64,000 nucleotides of DNA from an uncultured Arenicella sp. (GTDB taxonomy: Bacteria > Pseudomonadota > Gammaproteobacteria > Arenicellales > Arenicellaceae), in the NCBI GenBank assembly GCA_947499305.1, contig CANMNN010000018.1:22775-86774 (forward strand), given 5' to 3'. Every line of letters begins with the position of its first letter. The stretch's first letter is position 1. The notes under the pieces were generated by a model, which worked only from the letters and a program-made list of their open reading frames with translations, did no database searches and was not told the origin of the DNA. Of the stretch, positions 1 through 8,676 are shown piece after piece. The position numbers were made by a program, and so were the translations under genes.

Positions 1-92
1 AGTCTCTGAGTGAATTCAAAAAAGATGCGCGCCCAATTACATGGTTTCTAATTAGCCTAGCCCCTCTTGTGCTTTATCTATACTGGCAATAG
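1..92 (+). CDS. C-terminal end of a membrane protein (partial)
   Basis: The open frame that begins at base 3 runs to a TAG at 90-92 and gives 29 residues. It ends in a hydrophobic stretch (about TWFLISLAPLVLYLYW) that looks like one membrane helix, so the complete protein is probably anchored at its C-terminus. The start lies left of the window and no family can be named. It is convergent with the small secreted-protein gene that follows. Confidence 0.45.
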   Translation, partial: SLSEFKKDARPITWFLISLAPLVLYLYWQ

Positions 93-109
93 CTAAAATC
101 TAGAACGGC

Positions 110-421
110 CTAGCCCTGCTGATCGGTTTCATCACGCTCCTTTTTTCGCGGACGCTCAGGTTTACATGCCAGCACCTGCTCTTCTTGGGGCGGTGTAACA
201 CAAACACCAGAGACCTCACCACGACGACCTTCAAACTGGCAAACATCATCAACTTGTAAATTGGCACAAGCCTCTATTGCTTCTTTCGGCGCTCCTCGCT
301 TACTCCGTTTTTCACCATCAGCATGATGGTTAGCTAAAACTGAATTTGAGCTGAAAAGCAACATCGCTACCATTAGGCCCATTCCAAGGCGATTGGATGT
401 TTCGATAATATTTGTTTTCAT
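110..421 (-). CDS. small secreted Cys-rich protein
   Basis: About 103 residues. The N-terminus has a hydrophobic signal peptide ending near the SVLA site. The mature part is charged and carries four Cys in a C-x7-C-x10-C-x11-C arrangement (CANLQ, DVCQF, GVCVT, LACKP). This layout recurs in secreted proteins of unknown function. I chose the ATG at 421 because a GGAA lies six bases upstream; a GTG at 433 is the alternative. It is the last gene of the haloperoxidase-porin unit on this strand. Function unknown. Confidence 0.6.
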   Translation of the reverse strand: MKTNIIETSNRLGMGLMVAMLLFSSNSVLANHHADGEKRSKRGAPKEAIEACANLQVDDVCQFEGRRGEVSGVCVTPPQEEQVLACKPERPRKKERDETDQQG

Positions 422-479
422 AGTGATTTCCACGTGTTGATAGTATTGAAAGTAGTAGTACTAGAGTTTTCGACCGAGG

Positions 480-1547
480 TTAAAAACTGTAGCGAAGCGA
501 CACGCTAACTTCGGTGTCATCATTGTCCAAAATACTAATACCGTTTACGTCTACTTGAGCATCGCTATGATTAAGCCCAAAATTCAAGGATAAACCGCGC
601 GCTACATCAAAAGCGACACCTGCGGCGTAGGATGTCTCGCTTTGACCCTCGATATCTCCAAAATGCGCCTCAGCGGAAAACGCCAAACGGCCGATTTTTC
701 TCGATGCACCCAAGGAAACGTATTTTCTGTCTAACGATATAAAGCTGTTACTGAGCTGCTCGAATCCAAGCTCAGCATCGAATACCGAGCTTCCGTACGT
801 CAACTCGCTTACGAATCCAAGCGACTTGGATTCCAACGATGCAAAATCAAATGAAGACATACCTGAAAAATCCAAGTTATCTGCGAAATTGTATTCAGTA
901 TCTCTATAGCGTATCGCGAACCTGTAATCTTTATTGCCCATCGGACGCTGATAAGTACCACCTACTTCATAACCGCCGTCTTGATCAAAAGTCGCTAACA
1001 ATTGAGCAGGTCCGAAACGCCCAATATAGGTAATTCCATAGTCCCCTAGCTGACCTAAACGATCATCAAAGTTCAACTCAGCATTACCCACACCTCGGCG
1101 GCGGCGAGCCTGTTCTCGAACCAGCTCGCTCACATTCCCGACTGAGACAGTACCCCAGACACCTGATAAATAGGCAGCGATGTTATCTTCATAATCGCCG
1201 TCATCATCCGAACCCTCTCCAAAATATGCAGCGCCGAGTGTCCAGCTATTTGAAAGTTGAGTTTCGGCATTGATTTGAAAATTGCCTAGCAATTGATAAT
1301 CGGTGTCATCATCTGAATCTCTATAGATAGAAGAAGCGTCAAATAGGCCGTTCACAGAGAACGTAACATCTGCATATTCGAACGCAAGCGGCTCTTCGAG
1401 TGAGGAAAGGCTCTCATAGTTGAGATCCACCGCGGAAGCTAAAGGCGATATCAACGTTGCGCTAATGAAGAAAAGGCTAACAAGCTTTTGCTTTGGCACA
1501 GCGCACACATGGGGTGTTTCTTGAAACGAGTGATTTTTTATATCCAT
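480..1547 (-). CDS. outer-membrane porin (Gram-negative general porin type)
   Basis: A 355-residue protein with a signal peptide (cleavage near LASA-VDLNY), then many alternating amphipathic beta-strands rich in Gly, Asp, Tyr and Ser, and a C-terminal strand ending VSLRYSF. The terminal Phe is the usual Bam-recognition signal of outer-membrane barrels. Length and strand pattern fit trimeric 16-strand porins. It begins two bases after the stop of the haloperoxidase-like gene, so the two are very likely co-transcribed, and the barrel may pass the substrate or product of that enzyme. The first ATG precedes an unusually long, poorly charged n-region, so an internal start is possible. Confidence 0.8.
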   Translation of the reverse strand: MDIKNHSFQETPHVCAVPKQKLVSLFFISATLISPLASAVDLNYESLSSLEEPLAFEYADVTFSVNGLFDASSIYRDSDDDTDYQLLGNFQINAETQLSNSWTLGAAYFGEGSDDDGDYEDNIAAYLSGVWGTVSVGNVSELVREQARRRRGVGNAELNFDDRLGQLGDYGITYIGRFGPAQLLATFDQDGGYEVGGTYQRPMGNKDYRFAIRYRDTEYNFADNLDFSGMSSFDFASLESKSLGFVSELTYGSSVFDAELGFEQLSNSFISLDRKYVSLGASRKIGRLAFSAEAHFGDIEGQSETSYAAGVAFDVARGLSLNFGLNHSDAQVDVNGISILDNDDTEVSVSLRYSF

Positions 1548-1549
1548 TG

Positions 1550-2923
1550 TTACACCTTCTTCTGAAACATAGTTGTAAATGCATGCTTTGCGATACCACG
1601 CCCAGCCGTCATCGCTTGACTATGGTCGAGCTCCCAGTGGACACCACCGTACAAGCGACTTAAACCATTTTCGTCAGCGATTTGGCTCAAGCTTGTCCAA
1701 CTGCGCTTTATGTCGCGTAACTGTGGCCAAATCACTAAGTCTGGAGATTGGCCAGTTATAGAGACTCGATCGTGACCTTGAATCAGCGCAATCATTTCAG
1801 CCCCAGCTGCACCAAATGTTGAATGACCAGATGTATAAGCGGGAAACGGCGGAGTGGGAATATAACTTCTCCAGTTTTTCTGGCGTTTCACCCTACTATC
1901 TTTGTTGCCGAGGAGCGAGGCTCGTTGACGGATCGCGCTTTCAGGGCGAAGTATGTCGTGCATGTACTTACTGTCCCAAGCAGATATAGAAGCGTCACAC
2001 TGGGTCATTCCGATCAAAGCAAAGTGTCGAGCTTGTTCGATAAAACTATATTGCCTACCTTGAAGCACTTGCATAGCGATATAGATAAAGTGGCCAGGAG
2101 GCGTTACCCCCCAAGGGCCGTCTTCCCAAAAGAGTGCGATCTCAGATTGATCAGCGGTTCTAATCTGGCTGTCAGCACCCCCTAAATCTCTAATTGTTAC
2201 AAACTCCTTTGCAAACTCAGGGCTCGCCGGGTCATAAAATTCGTGTGCACGAAACTGCGAACCACTGGACATGGTCCAAGGTTTGATTTTGCCATGTCCA
2301 GGAAACAAGCCTCTATCAAAGGAGCCGAATGCCGGCCCGGGTTGGGCGCTATAAAAAGTGCCTGTTGGCCGCCAGCGCAGGGCATCTTGACGACGCTGGT
2401 ATCGACCCAAGTAGAAATTTACTTCGCTTGACTCTGAGCCATCGTCGTTACGCATACGAACTACCTTACGCGCAACCTTTTTACCCCAATCTACCGCTTG
2501 AGATTTGGCCTCACCATCTGCAAACCGTTTTAAAAAAGCCGACTTCTCAACTAAGAATGGCTGCTGGAAAACCTCCGCAGCCGCGTTTGCGAATGCAATG
2601 CCATAGGCGATTTCTGGGTCTGCATTGATCGGACCGCGCCCGATTCCATATGGTTCTTGATAATCTTGTGTGATGGCATTAGCCGCCAGAAAGCCAGCGG
2701 CCATTGGCATAGCAAAATTGTAGGCTGCTCGCGGTGGCGCGACACGCTGATCTCGAGTCTGCTGCAAGATAACATCCACCCAATGGAACACCGTATTCTG
2801 ATGTTCGGGGGCAATAATTTGGCTCAAATATGAGTGCTTACTTCCAAAAGGAGCCGTTGTGCATGCAGCCATGGTCAGCATTGGTGTCGCTGCCATGTAT
2901 TTCAAAATTTGTCGTCTATTCAC
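1550..2923 (-). CDS. vanadium-dependent haloperoxidase / PAP2-type acid phosphatase, Tat lipoprotein
   Basis: About 457 residues. The C-terminal half has the PAP2/vanadium haloperoxidase signatures in order: an RPESAIRQ segment, PAYTSGHSTF and YGGVHWELD, which supply the Arg, Ser-Gly-His and His that bind vanadate or phosphate. I favour the GTG at 2923: a GAGGT lies about 11 bases upstream, and that start gives a twin-Arg leader (NRRQILKYM) followed by a lipobox (LTMAAC), so the protein would be exported folded and lipidated. The longer frame from 2956 has no ribosome site and buries this leader. It heads a unit with a porin and a small secreted protein, divergent from a two-component pair that may control it. 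Haloperoxidase versus phosphatase cannot be decided by eye. Confidence 0.78.
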   Translation of the reverse strand: MNRRQILKYMAATPMLTMAACTTAPFGSKHSYLSQIIAPEHQNTVFHWVDVILQQTRDQRVAPPRAAYNFAMPMAAGFLAANAITQDYQEPYGIGRGPINADPEIAYGIAFANAAAEVFQQPFLVEKSAFLKRFADGEAKSQAVDWGKKVARKVVRMRNDDGSESSEVNFYLGRYQRRQDALRWRPTGTFYSAQPGPAFGSFDRGLFPGHGKIKPWTMSSGSQFRAHEFYDPASPEFAKEFVTIRDLGGADSQIRTADQSEIALFWEDGPWGVTPPGHFIYIAMQVLQGRQYSFIEQARHFALIGMTQCDASISAWDSKYMHDILRPESAIRQRASLLGNKDSRVKRQKNWRSYIPTPPFPAYTSGHSTFGAAGAEMIALIQGHDRVSITGQSPDLVIWPQLRDIKRSWTSLSQIADENGLSRLYGGVHWELDHSQAMTAGRGIAKHAFTTMFQKKV

Positions 2924-3036
2924 GGTTATTAGTAACCTCACTTTGATTCTTGGCACTTATATTTTAACTTTTAAGTCTTATTAGAGTTTGCCAAAACAGT
3001 ATGAGATTGTGTCATTTCTATGAGCGCTTGATACAT

Positions 3037-3063
3037 TTGAGATACAACTTCTGTTGCTATATT
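3037..3063 (+). promoter_or_regulatory. possible sigma-70 promoter of the two-component operon
   Basis: TTGAGA at 3037-3042 and TATATT at 3058-3063 with a short 15-base spacer. It would start transcription near 3070, upstream of the ATG at 3102 and downstream of the alternative start at 3054. The spacing is not ideal, so this is tentative. Confidence 0.3.
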
Positions 3064-3101
3064 TGCTATCGTTAGACTTAGACATACTTGGATCGCAACG
3101 A

Positions 3102-3812
3102 ATGCAAAATGACAAACCAACAGTATTAATTGTCGATGACGAAATCGATATTCGAGAGCCACTTTGCGATTACCTTCAGCTCAATGGATTCAATACACTC
3201 GATGCAGAGAACAGTGAGAGTGCCGAGAAGCTGCTTGATACACATCCCATTGATCTCATCGTGCTTGATATTATGATGCCCGGCGAAAGCGGTCTCGACC
3301 TTTGCAAAAGATTATCGCAAACAAGGAAAGTACCGATTATTCTCTTAACCGCTTTAACTGACGACACTGACCGAATTGTTGGGCTCGAGCTCGGGGCCGA
3401 CGACTATTTAGGAAAGCCTTTTAATCCACGCGAGCTGATTGCGCGCATCAGGTCGGTACTAAGAAGATCATCGCTACCGCATGAGCCCGCCGACTCTAAA
3501 TTGTATAAATTCGAAGATTGGCATCTCGACAATGATTTAGGAGAAGTCATCAGAAACAATGGGACAGTAGTAATGCTGAGCACTGGAGAATTGAAACTAC
3601 TGAAAGTGTTTGTACAGAATCCTAACAAAATTTTATCCAGAGACCAGCTAATCTCTTTAACTCAGGGAAGAGATTCTTTCCCGTATGAGCGCAGCATAGA
3701 CAACATGATCAGTCGCCTACGAAAAAAAATTGAACCCGACATCAGTAAGCCTAAATATATCCTCACTGTTTGGGGCGGCGGCTATAAGTTTCTCTTTAAA
3801 GAAAAATCTTAG
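3102..3812 (+). CDS. OmpR/PhoB-family response regulator
   Basis: 236 residues from the ATG at 3102. The receiver domain has the acidic pair D12-D13, phosphoacceptor D56 (VLDIMMP), T83 and K105 (LGKPF). The C-terminal half is a winged-helix output domain (LSTGELKLL, KILSRDQL, VWGGGYKF), so it binds DNA. A longer frame opens at 3054 but adds a non-conserved tail before the receiver. The partner kinase follows 30 bases downstream. The divergent haloperoxidase-porin unit is the obvious target by position, but this is inference. Confidence 0.9.
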   Translation: MQNDKPTVLIVDDEIDIREPLCDYLQLNGFNTLDAENSESAEKLLDTHPIDLIVLDIMMPGESGLDLCKRLSQTRKVPIILLTALTDDTDRIVGLELGADDYLGKPFNPRELIARIRSVLRRSSLPHEPADSKLYKFEDWHLDNDLGEVIRNNGTVVMLSTGELKLLKVFVQNPNKILSRDQLISLTQGRDSFPYERSIDNMISRLRKKIEPDISKPKYILTVWGGGYKFLFKEKS

Positions 3813-3842
3813 CTTACCTGACTTAGCCGATACGAGAGAACT

Positions 3843-5285
3843 ATGAACATTCGCAGGATATTGCCAAATACAGTCACCGGTCAATTGACGCTTTTGATCG
3901 TGGCTACTCTCGTTGTTGCGCAATTAGTAAACCTATTGATACTTATCGGCGAGAATCGTTTACGTGCTAAGGCAACGATGGTCAATTACTCGATTCGGCA
4001 ATCTATCAGCGTGCTTCAAACGCTTCCGAGTCTATCTGAAGTCAACATACCGTATCGGCATCACCGCCCAAGGCAAGCGGCTGGTGCATTCACTATTACT
4101 CGTTTCAACCAAGTCACACGCGAACTCCGCAAAGAGAGCTTGATTAGTTACGAAAACATGCTTCGCCAAGAGCTCGATAGTCAAGGCATTAAATATGTAT
4201 CGATAGATATGGCATTACAACCAAACTTGGCTGGTGCAAAATTTTCAAAAAATCGCATAAGAGACTTTTCGACTAGGCCCCCTCCTAACTTTGAATCAAA
4301 GCGAAACGGATCACAAAAACGTAATAAGAGAAGAGGGATTGAAAAGAAGGCTGAGCTCGATCATGTACTGATCTCTATCGAAATCGAAGCAGGAATTTGG
4401 TTCAATGCCAGCTTACCCATTACCCCAGTTGAAACGCTCACACCCAAGATACTTCTGAGCACAGTGCTATTGATATTGATCACTTTACTCAGTGTCACTT
4501 GGTTTATGAGACGAATTACCCGTCCTCTCTCTGATTTTGCGCACGCGGCTGAGCAGTTTGGAAGAGGAAATGAGCCATTACATTTGGATGAAAAGGGACC
4601 TCAAGACATTCGCAGTGCGGCAACTGCATTCAATCGCATGCAACGCCGACTCAGCCGACTGCTCGAAACTCAGCGAATAATGTTGCGCGCTGTAGGGCAT
4701 GACCTAAAAACACCGCTCACTTCTCTAAGGATAAGAGCCGAAAGAATTTCCGAGCAACATCAACGCGATAAATTTATTACCACAATTGACGAAATGACAT
4801 TGATGACCCAAGATATTTTAGACTGGGCTAAAAATGCGTCCGGCTTAGAAGAAACTGCGGCGGTAGATATGAAAGCGCTACTTACGTCGATAGCCGATGA
4901 TTTTGCCGACCAAGGTAGCGAGGTCACAATCGATGAAATGGACAACATTGTATTGAAAATAAGGCGTATTGGCCTTAAACGTAGCATCACAAATATAGTC
5001 AGCAATGCTGTTAAGTACGCGGGAGATGCACACATAAGCATCGAACAAGACCCTACGGCATTCAAAATACACGTAGATGACACGGGCAAGGGCATTCCAG
5101 TCGATAAATTTTTCGAGGCGCGTAAGCCATTTACTAGACTGGAATCATCGAGAAATAAAAAAACCGGAGGTTCCGGTTTAGGCCTATCAATCGCTGAATC
5201 GATTATTCAATCAGACGGAGGTAAATTGATTTTTAAACACCTTGAGCCATCTGGGTTTAGAGTTACGATCGTACTTCCTATATAG
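3843..5285 (+). CDS. membrane sensor histidine kinase (EnvZ-like layout)
   Basis: 480 residues. A first membrane helix lies near residues 13-36. It is followed by a basic periplasmic region of about 160 residues containing an Arg/Lys-rich patch, then a second helix near 202-222 and a HAMP linker (RRITRPLSDF). The dimerisation domain carries the phospho-His at about residue 286 (VGHDLKTPL). The ATPase domain shows an N-box (IVSNAVKYA), G1 (DDTGKGIP) and G2 (GSGLGLSI). It is encoded directly after its response regulator. The sensory part matches nothing I recognise. Confidence 0.9.
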   Translation: MNIRRILPNTVTGQLTLLIVATLVVAQLVNLLILIGENRLRAKATMVNYSIRQSISVLQTLPSLSEVNIPYRHHRPRQAAGAFTITRFNQVTRELRKESLISYENMLRQELDSQGIKYVSIDMALQPNLAGAKFSKNRIRDFSTRPPPNFESKRNGSQKRNKRRGIEKKAELDHVLISIEIEAGIWFNASLPITPVETLTPKILLSTVLLILITLLSVTWFMRRITRPLSDFAHAAEQFGRGNEPLHLDEKGPQDIRSAATAFNRMQRRLSRLLETQRIMLRAVGHDLKTPLTSLRIRAERISEQHQRDKFITTIDEMTLMTQDILDWAKNASGLEETAAVDMKALLTSIADDFADQGSEVTIDEMDNIVLKIRRIGLKRSITNIVSNAVKYAGDAHISIEQDPTAFKIHVDDTGKGIPVDKFFEARKPFTRLESSRNKKTGGSGLGLSIAESIIQSDGGKLIFKHLEPSGFRVTIVLPI

Positions 5286-5311
5286 CGTAGGTTTAAAAGC
5301 TAGGCACAAAA

Positions 5312-5334
5312 AAGCCCGAGCATTGCTCAGGCTT
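5312..5334. terminator. intrinsic terminator between convergent genes
   Basis: Stem AAGCC-c-GAGC / GCTC-a-GGCTT with an ATT loop. Read on the minus strand it is followed by a run of six T, so it ends the yqeY transcript. On the plus strand it has a shorter T run and may also stop the kinase transcript. Confidence 0.75.
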
Positions 5335-5360
5335 TCTAACAATCAAACGAGTTGCGGCGC

Positions 5361-5804
5361 TTAGCTCAACTTAGCTTTGATAACACCGCTGACTTTACCC
5401 ATATCGGCTTTGCCTTGAAGCTGACCTTTAAGCAAACCCATCACCTTACCCATGTCTTTCATAGACTCGGCGCCAGTTGAGGCGATTGCCGCTTCAACTG
5501 CGGCCGCTATTTCGTCGTCACCGAGCTGCTCAGGCAGATAATCTTTAAGATTATCAACATGCACTTGCTCTTTCTCGGCAAGGTCGGCGCGATCGCCATC
5601 GGTGAACTGTTTGATGGCGTCTTGCGATTGCTTAATTTGCTTTTGCAAAATCGCGAGCACGTCATCGTCACCAATTTCGGTTTGATCATCTACTTCTTTA
5701 CGCTGAATCGCGGCACGTAGCATGCGAATCGACTCTAACTTTGATGCGTTCTTCTCACGCATCGCAGTTTTCATGTCTGCAAAGATTTGATCTTTAAGCG
5801 ACAT
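5361..5804 (-). CDS. yqeY: GatB/YqeY domain protein
   Basis: 147 residues, the usual family length, mostly helical and charged. Family features seen are the start SLKDQIFADMKTAMREK, the central RMLRAAIQRKEVD and the C-terminal KGQLQGKADMGKVSGVIKAKL. The domain resembles the tRNA-binding tail of the GatB amidotransferase subunit. The cellular role is not established. It lies 34 bases downstream of rpsU on the same strand, the arrangement common in Gammaproteobacteria. Confidence 0.92.
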   Translation of the reverse strand: MSLKDQIFADMKTAMREKNASKLESIRMLRAAIQRKEVDDQTEIGDDDVLAILQKQIKQSQDAIKQFTDGDRADLAEKEQVHVDNLKDYLPEQLGDDEIAAAVEAAIASTGAESMKDMGKVMGLLKGQLQGKADMGKVSGVIKAKLS

Positions 5805-5838
5805 ATCTAAATCCCTTACTTAAAAAGAGTTAAAGGGC

Positions 5839-6054
5839 TTAGTAAAGACGTGTAGTACGGATACGACCGCGAGACGCGCGTTTCATTTCACGCTTCTTAG
5901 CAGCAGCACCTTTACGCTTGCGAACTGAGGTTGGCTTTTCATAGAACTCGCGACGACGCATTTCTGTGAAGATACCGGCTTTTTCGCATGAGCGACGAAA
6001 GCGACGAAGGATGACGTCAAATGGCTCGTCGTTTTTAACTTTTACTTGTGGCAT
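5839..6054 (-). CDS. rpsU: 30S ribosomal protein bS21
   Basis: 71 residues, standard length, with the highly conserved body ([32 protein letters not shown]) and a basic tail ending RTTRLY. bS21 sits on the 30S platform and helps in translation initiation. It is divergent from tsaD, as in many Gammaproteobacteria, and leads the rpsU-yqeY unit. Confidence 0.97.
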   Translation of the reverse strand: MPQVKVKNDEPFDVILRRFRRSCEKAGIFTEMRRREFYEKPTSVRKRKGAAAKKREMKRASRGRIRTTRLY

Positions 6055-6115
6055 AACTGTCTTTAGTTGTAAAAAATTCTTTAAGGAATGAAGGTTTACT
6101 CATTCAGGACGCGCG

Positions 6116-6121
6116 ATTCTA
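6116..6121 (-). promoter_or_regulatory. possible -10 element for rpsU
   Basis: TAGAAT on the minus strand, about 60 bases upstream of the rpsU start, with a poor upstream hexamer (TATACA) at 17 bases. This is a weak prediction by eye in the divergent rpsU/tsaD intergenic region. Confidence 0.25.
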
Positions 6122-6283
6122 GCCGTTTAGAGTGCGTTTGTATATACTTAAGCGCATAATTTAGTGTGTTTAGCGCTTATCCTAAACCCTTGTATTTCTT
6201 GGCTTATCGCTCAAGAGCCAGTTTCTTGATTGAGAAATTTACTTATTTCCTCTACCACACCCTTTTTCGGGGCCGACTTTCAC

Positions 6284-7330
6284 ATGGAAAAAGCATTACC
6301 AAACAGGCTTTTAAGCCCAAACCGCGTTCTCGGCATAGAAACCTCTTGCGACGACACCGGTGTAGCTATCTACGATAGCCAGCAAGGTTTACTCGGCCAC
6401 GCGCTTTACTCGCAAATTAAAACCCATCAAGAGTTTGGCGGCGTGGTGCCTGAGTTAGCCGCGCGCGACCATATTCGTAAAGTGATTCCTTTAGTAGATG
6501 CAGTACTAAAACAAGCAAATTGTGAGCGCGAAACGATAACAGGAGTCGCCTATACTAGCGGCCCAGGTTTAGCCGGGGCGCTACTAGCTGGTAGTGCGGT
6601 GGCAAAAGGTTTGGCTTATTCTTGGGGTATACCAGCAGTAGGGGTACACCACATGGAAGGCCACATGCTGGCCCCTATGCTTGAAGAAAACGCCCCAGAG
6701 TTTCCATTTGTTGCCTTGCTTGTATCGGGCGGTCACACCCTACTTGCCGAGGTAAAAGGTGTAGGCGAGTACAAAATTCTTGGCCAAACAGTCGATGATG
6801 CAGTCGGTGAAGCATTTGACAAGACCGCAAAAATTTTGGGCTTAGGCTATCCCGGTGGCCCAGCCATATCTAAAGCAGCTGAGAAAGGAGATCCAAAGCG
6901 ATTTACTTTTCCACGCCCAATGACTGACCGGCCGGGCATGGACTTCAGCTACAGCGGTCTGAAAACATTTGCCTTGAACACAGTAGAAAAAGAGTTAATC
7001 GATCAGCAAACCGTGTGCGACATCGCTTATGCATTTCAAGATGCGGCCGTTGATACACTCGTAATCAAATGTAAGAGGGCTTTATTACATACTAATAGCA
7101 AGAGGTTAGTTGTTGCTGGCGGCGTTGGCGCTAACATTCGCTTGCGTGCACAACTGAAGAGTTTGACAGATAAAATGCGATGCGAGCTGTATTATCCGCG
7201 CATCGAGTTCTGCACCGACAATGGTGCGATGATTGCTTACGCCGGTTCACAGCGCTTGCACCAAGCATCACCAGATCTAAGCTTTCAGGTAAAACCGCGT
7301 TGGTCACTTGAAGATTTACCACCAGTTTAG
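6284..7330 (+). CDS. tsaD: tRNA N6-threonylcarbamoyladenosine transferase TsaD
   Basis: 348 residues from the ATG at 6284. The ASKHA-fold enzyme transfers the threonylcarbamoyl group to A37 of ANN-decoding tRNAs, together with TsaB and TsaE. Seen are the N-terminal [14 protein letters not shown], the metal-binding HHMEGH, the loop VSGGHT, and the C-terminal GGVGAN and [11 protein letters not shown]. The start has about 12 extra residues before VLGIETS compared with the common start, and no later start codon fits. An upstream ATG at 6230 would extend it further without family support. Confidence 0.95.
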   Translation: MEKALPNRLLSPNRVLGIETSCDDTGVAIYDSQQGLLGHALYSQIKTHQEFGGVVPELAARDHIRKVIPLVDAVLKQANCERETITGVAYTSGPGLAGALLAGSAVAKGLAYSWGIPAVGVHHMEGHMLAPMLEENAPEFPFVALLVSGGHTLLAEVKGVGEYKILGQTVDDAVGEAFDKTAKILGLGYPGGPAISKAAEKGDPKRFTFPRPMTDRPGMDFSYSGLKTFALNTVEKELIDQQTVCDIAYAFQDAAVDTLVIKCKRALLHTNSKRLVVAGGVGANIRLRAQLKSLTDKMRCELYYPRIEFCTDNGAMIAYAGSQRLHQASPDLSFQVKPRWSLEDLPPV

Positions 7331-7331
7331 T

Positions 7332-7362
7332 CACATATTAGGCACATATTAGGCACATATAT
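7332..7362. repeat. short tandem repeat after tsaD
   Basis: Nearly three copies of the 11-base unit CACATATTAGG, starting directly after the tsaD stop codon. The third copy decays into CACATATATTCAG. No function is evident. The gap from here to 7704 otherwise holds only a small possible membrane ORF and a GATCGAG/CTCGATC hairpin near 7440-7459. Confidence 0.6.
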
Positions 7363-7484
7363 TCAGATGTTTCGGCGCGCCTAGTCTAAAAGGATTACAG
7401 ACAAGGGTCTGTATTTATTCTATGTTAATTAATGCCATGATCGAGTTGCTAGCTCGATCGACTCAAATTTAGGCATTGGACTGT

Positions 7485-7589
7485 ATGAACAAAATCATGA
7501 AACTAACTGATGTTAGCAAGGATATTTTAATCTCACTCGTGGTGATCGCTTGTGTACTGATTATTGCCATCATTGCTGTACCCGCGTAA
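7485..7589 (+). CDS. possible 34-residue membrane peptide
   Basis: ATG to TAA, 34 residues. A short polar N-terminus with Lys and Asp is followed by about 20 strongly hydrophobic residues (LVVIACVLIIAIIAVPA), which is the shape of a single-helix small membrane protein. The Shine-Dalgarno is weak. It lies in the otherwise empty gap between tsaD and the lipase gene. No family recognised; it could be chance. Confidence 0.3.
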   Translation: MNKIMKLTDVSKDILISLVVIACVLIIAIIAVPA

Positions 7590-7704
7590 CACCCGCCGTT
7601 GCAAACGAGTCTCTATAAACTGAAGCGCTACAAATAGCTGAACAGTGCCGAACCTCAGGCAGTGGAAAAAGCATTGGCATTGGAAAATACGATAGACTCT
7701 CCGG

Positions 7705-8676
7705 ATGCCAAGAACACTCAAAAAATCTCTGCTCATGCTGTCATTTTGCTGCTTACTGAGCGCCTGTAACCGTGATGGCGGGCCAACAAATGATCATCAA
7801 ATTTCATTACAGCAAACCGTTAACTTCGGATTCACCAACGCCGAAATCGTAGACCTCGGCAGATTGGTGATGATCGACTATTTTCAATTCGACTCTGGCA
7901 GAACTAATGCTAACCCGAGTTTTCCAGTCATCAGTGATTTTCCTAGTGATTCGGAATTACTTCATCGATACCGAGCATTGGCTAACATTCAAGGTAGAGA
8001 CAAAGTTGGAGCTGGCCAGGAAGAACTCTATGGTCATATTTGGCGCGATCAAAATACAAGAGGCTTAATCATTTCCATTCGAGGCACCAGCGATCGCCAA
8101 GAGTGGATCGATGATGCCAAATTTCAGCTCATTAAACTGGAACCGGATCTCGCGTCAACAACAGCCAAAGAGGCAAAAAATGCGGTTGAAGTCGAGCTAG
8201 GCTTTCATGAAATCGAGAGTAGTTTAACCATTTCATCGCAGGCCGGCACGGTCAAACGCACACCCCTCGCCAACTATATCAATACACATTCAAACTTAAA
8301 ATCGCTCACTATTGTCGGCCACAGCATGGGCTCATCCTTAGCAACACTATTTGCTTATAAAACTAAGCTTCGTCGGCCCGAGCTTGACATACGCTTACTC
8401 ACTTTCGCATCGCCTCTAACTGGGGCTCCTAATTTCAGCGCTTCTTTTGAGAGTCAGCTCGAAAAAAGCATTCGAATCGTTAACCGCCCAGACATTGTTC
8501 CGAAAATGCCCTTTGCCGAGCTTGGCTATAAGCACGTTTGGCGACCTGTGTTTATCGACTCAAGCGACAGTAAGCGAATCGTCGATAGCATCGCATGCCA
8601 TCACAGCCTAAATACCTATTTACATATGCTCGACGAGACGGTTAAGCCAACTAAAGCCTGTAGTAAATCGAACTAA
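7705..8676 (+). CDS. lipase (class 3-like) lipoprotein
   Basis: 323 residues. The N-terminus is a lipoprotein signal with lipobox LLSAC, so the enzyme is probably anchored in a membrane facing the periplasm or the outside. The alpha/beta hydrolase core shows a strand plus IRGTSDRQEW segment, the nucleophile elbow GHSMG (Ser about 207), then LTFASPLTGAP and RPDIVPKMPF, and a late His, as in class 3 lipases. It is convergent with plsY and their ends overlap by four bases. Substrate unknown. Confidence 0.8.
   Translation: MPRTLKKSLLMLSFCCLLSACNRDGGPTNDHQISLQQTVNFGFTNAEIVDLGRLVMIDYFQFDSGRTNANPSFPVISDFPSDSELLHRYRALANIQGRDKVGAGQEELYGHIWRDQNTRGLIISIRGTSDRQEWIDDAKFQLIKLEPDLASTTAKEAKNAVEVELGFHEIESSLTISSQAGTVKRTPLANYINTHSNLKSLTIVGHSMGSSLATLFAYKTKLRRPELDIRLLTFASPLTGAPNFSASFESQLEKSIRIVNRPDIVPKMPFAELGYKHVWRPVFIDSSDSKRIVDSIACHHSLNTYLHMLDETVKPTKACSKSN

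Noticed and set aside
4760..5095. Minus-strand frames opposite the sensor kinase
   Set aside because: They are shadows of the strongly supported kinase gene on the other strand. Similar shadows opposite the haloperoxidase, rmuC, the NarX-like kinase and SelO genes were dropped for the same reason.
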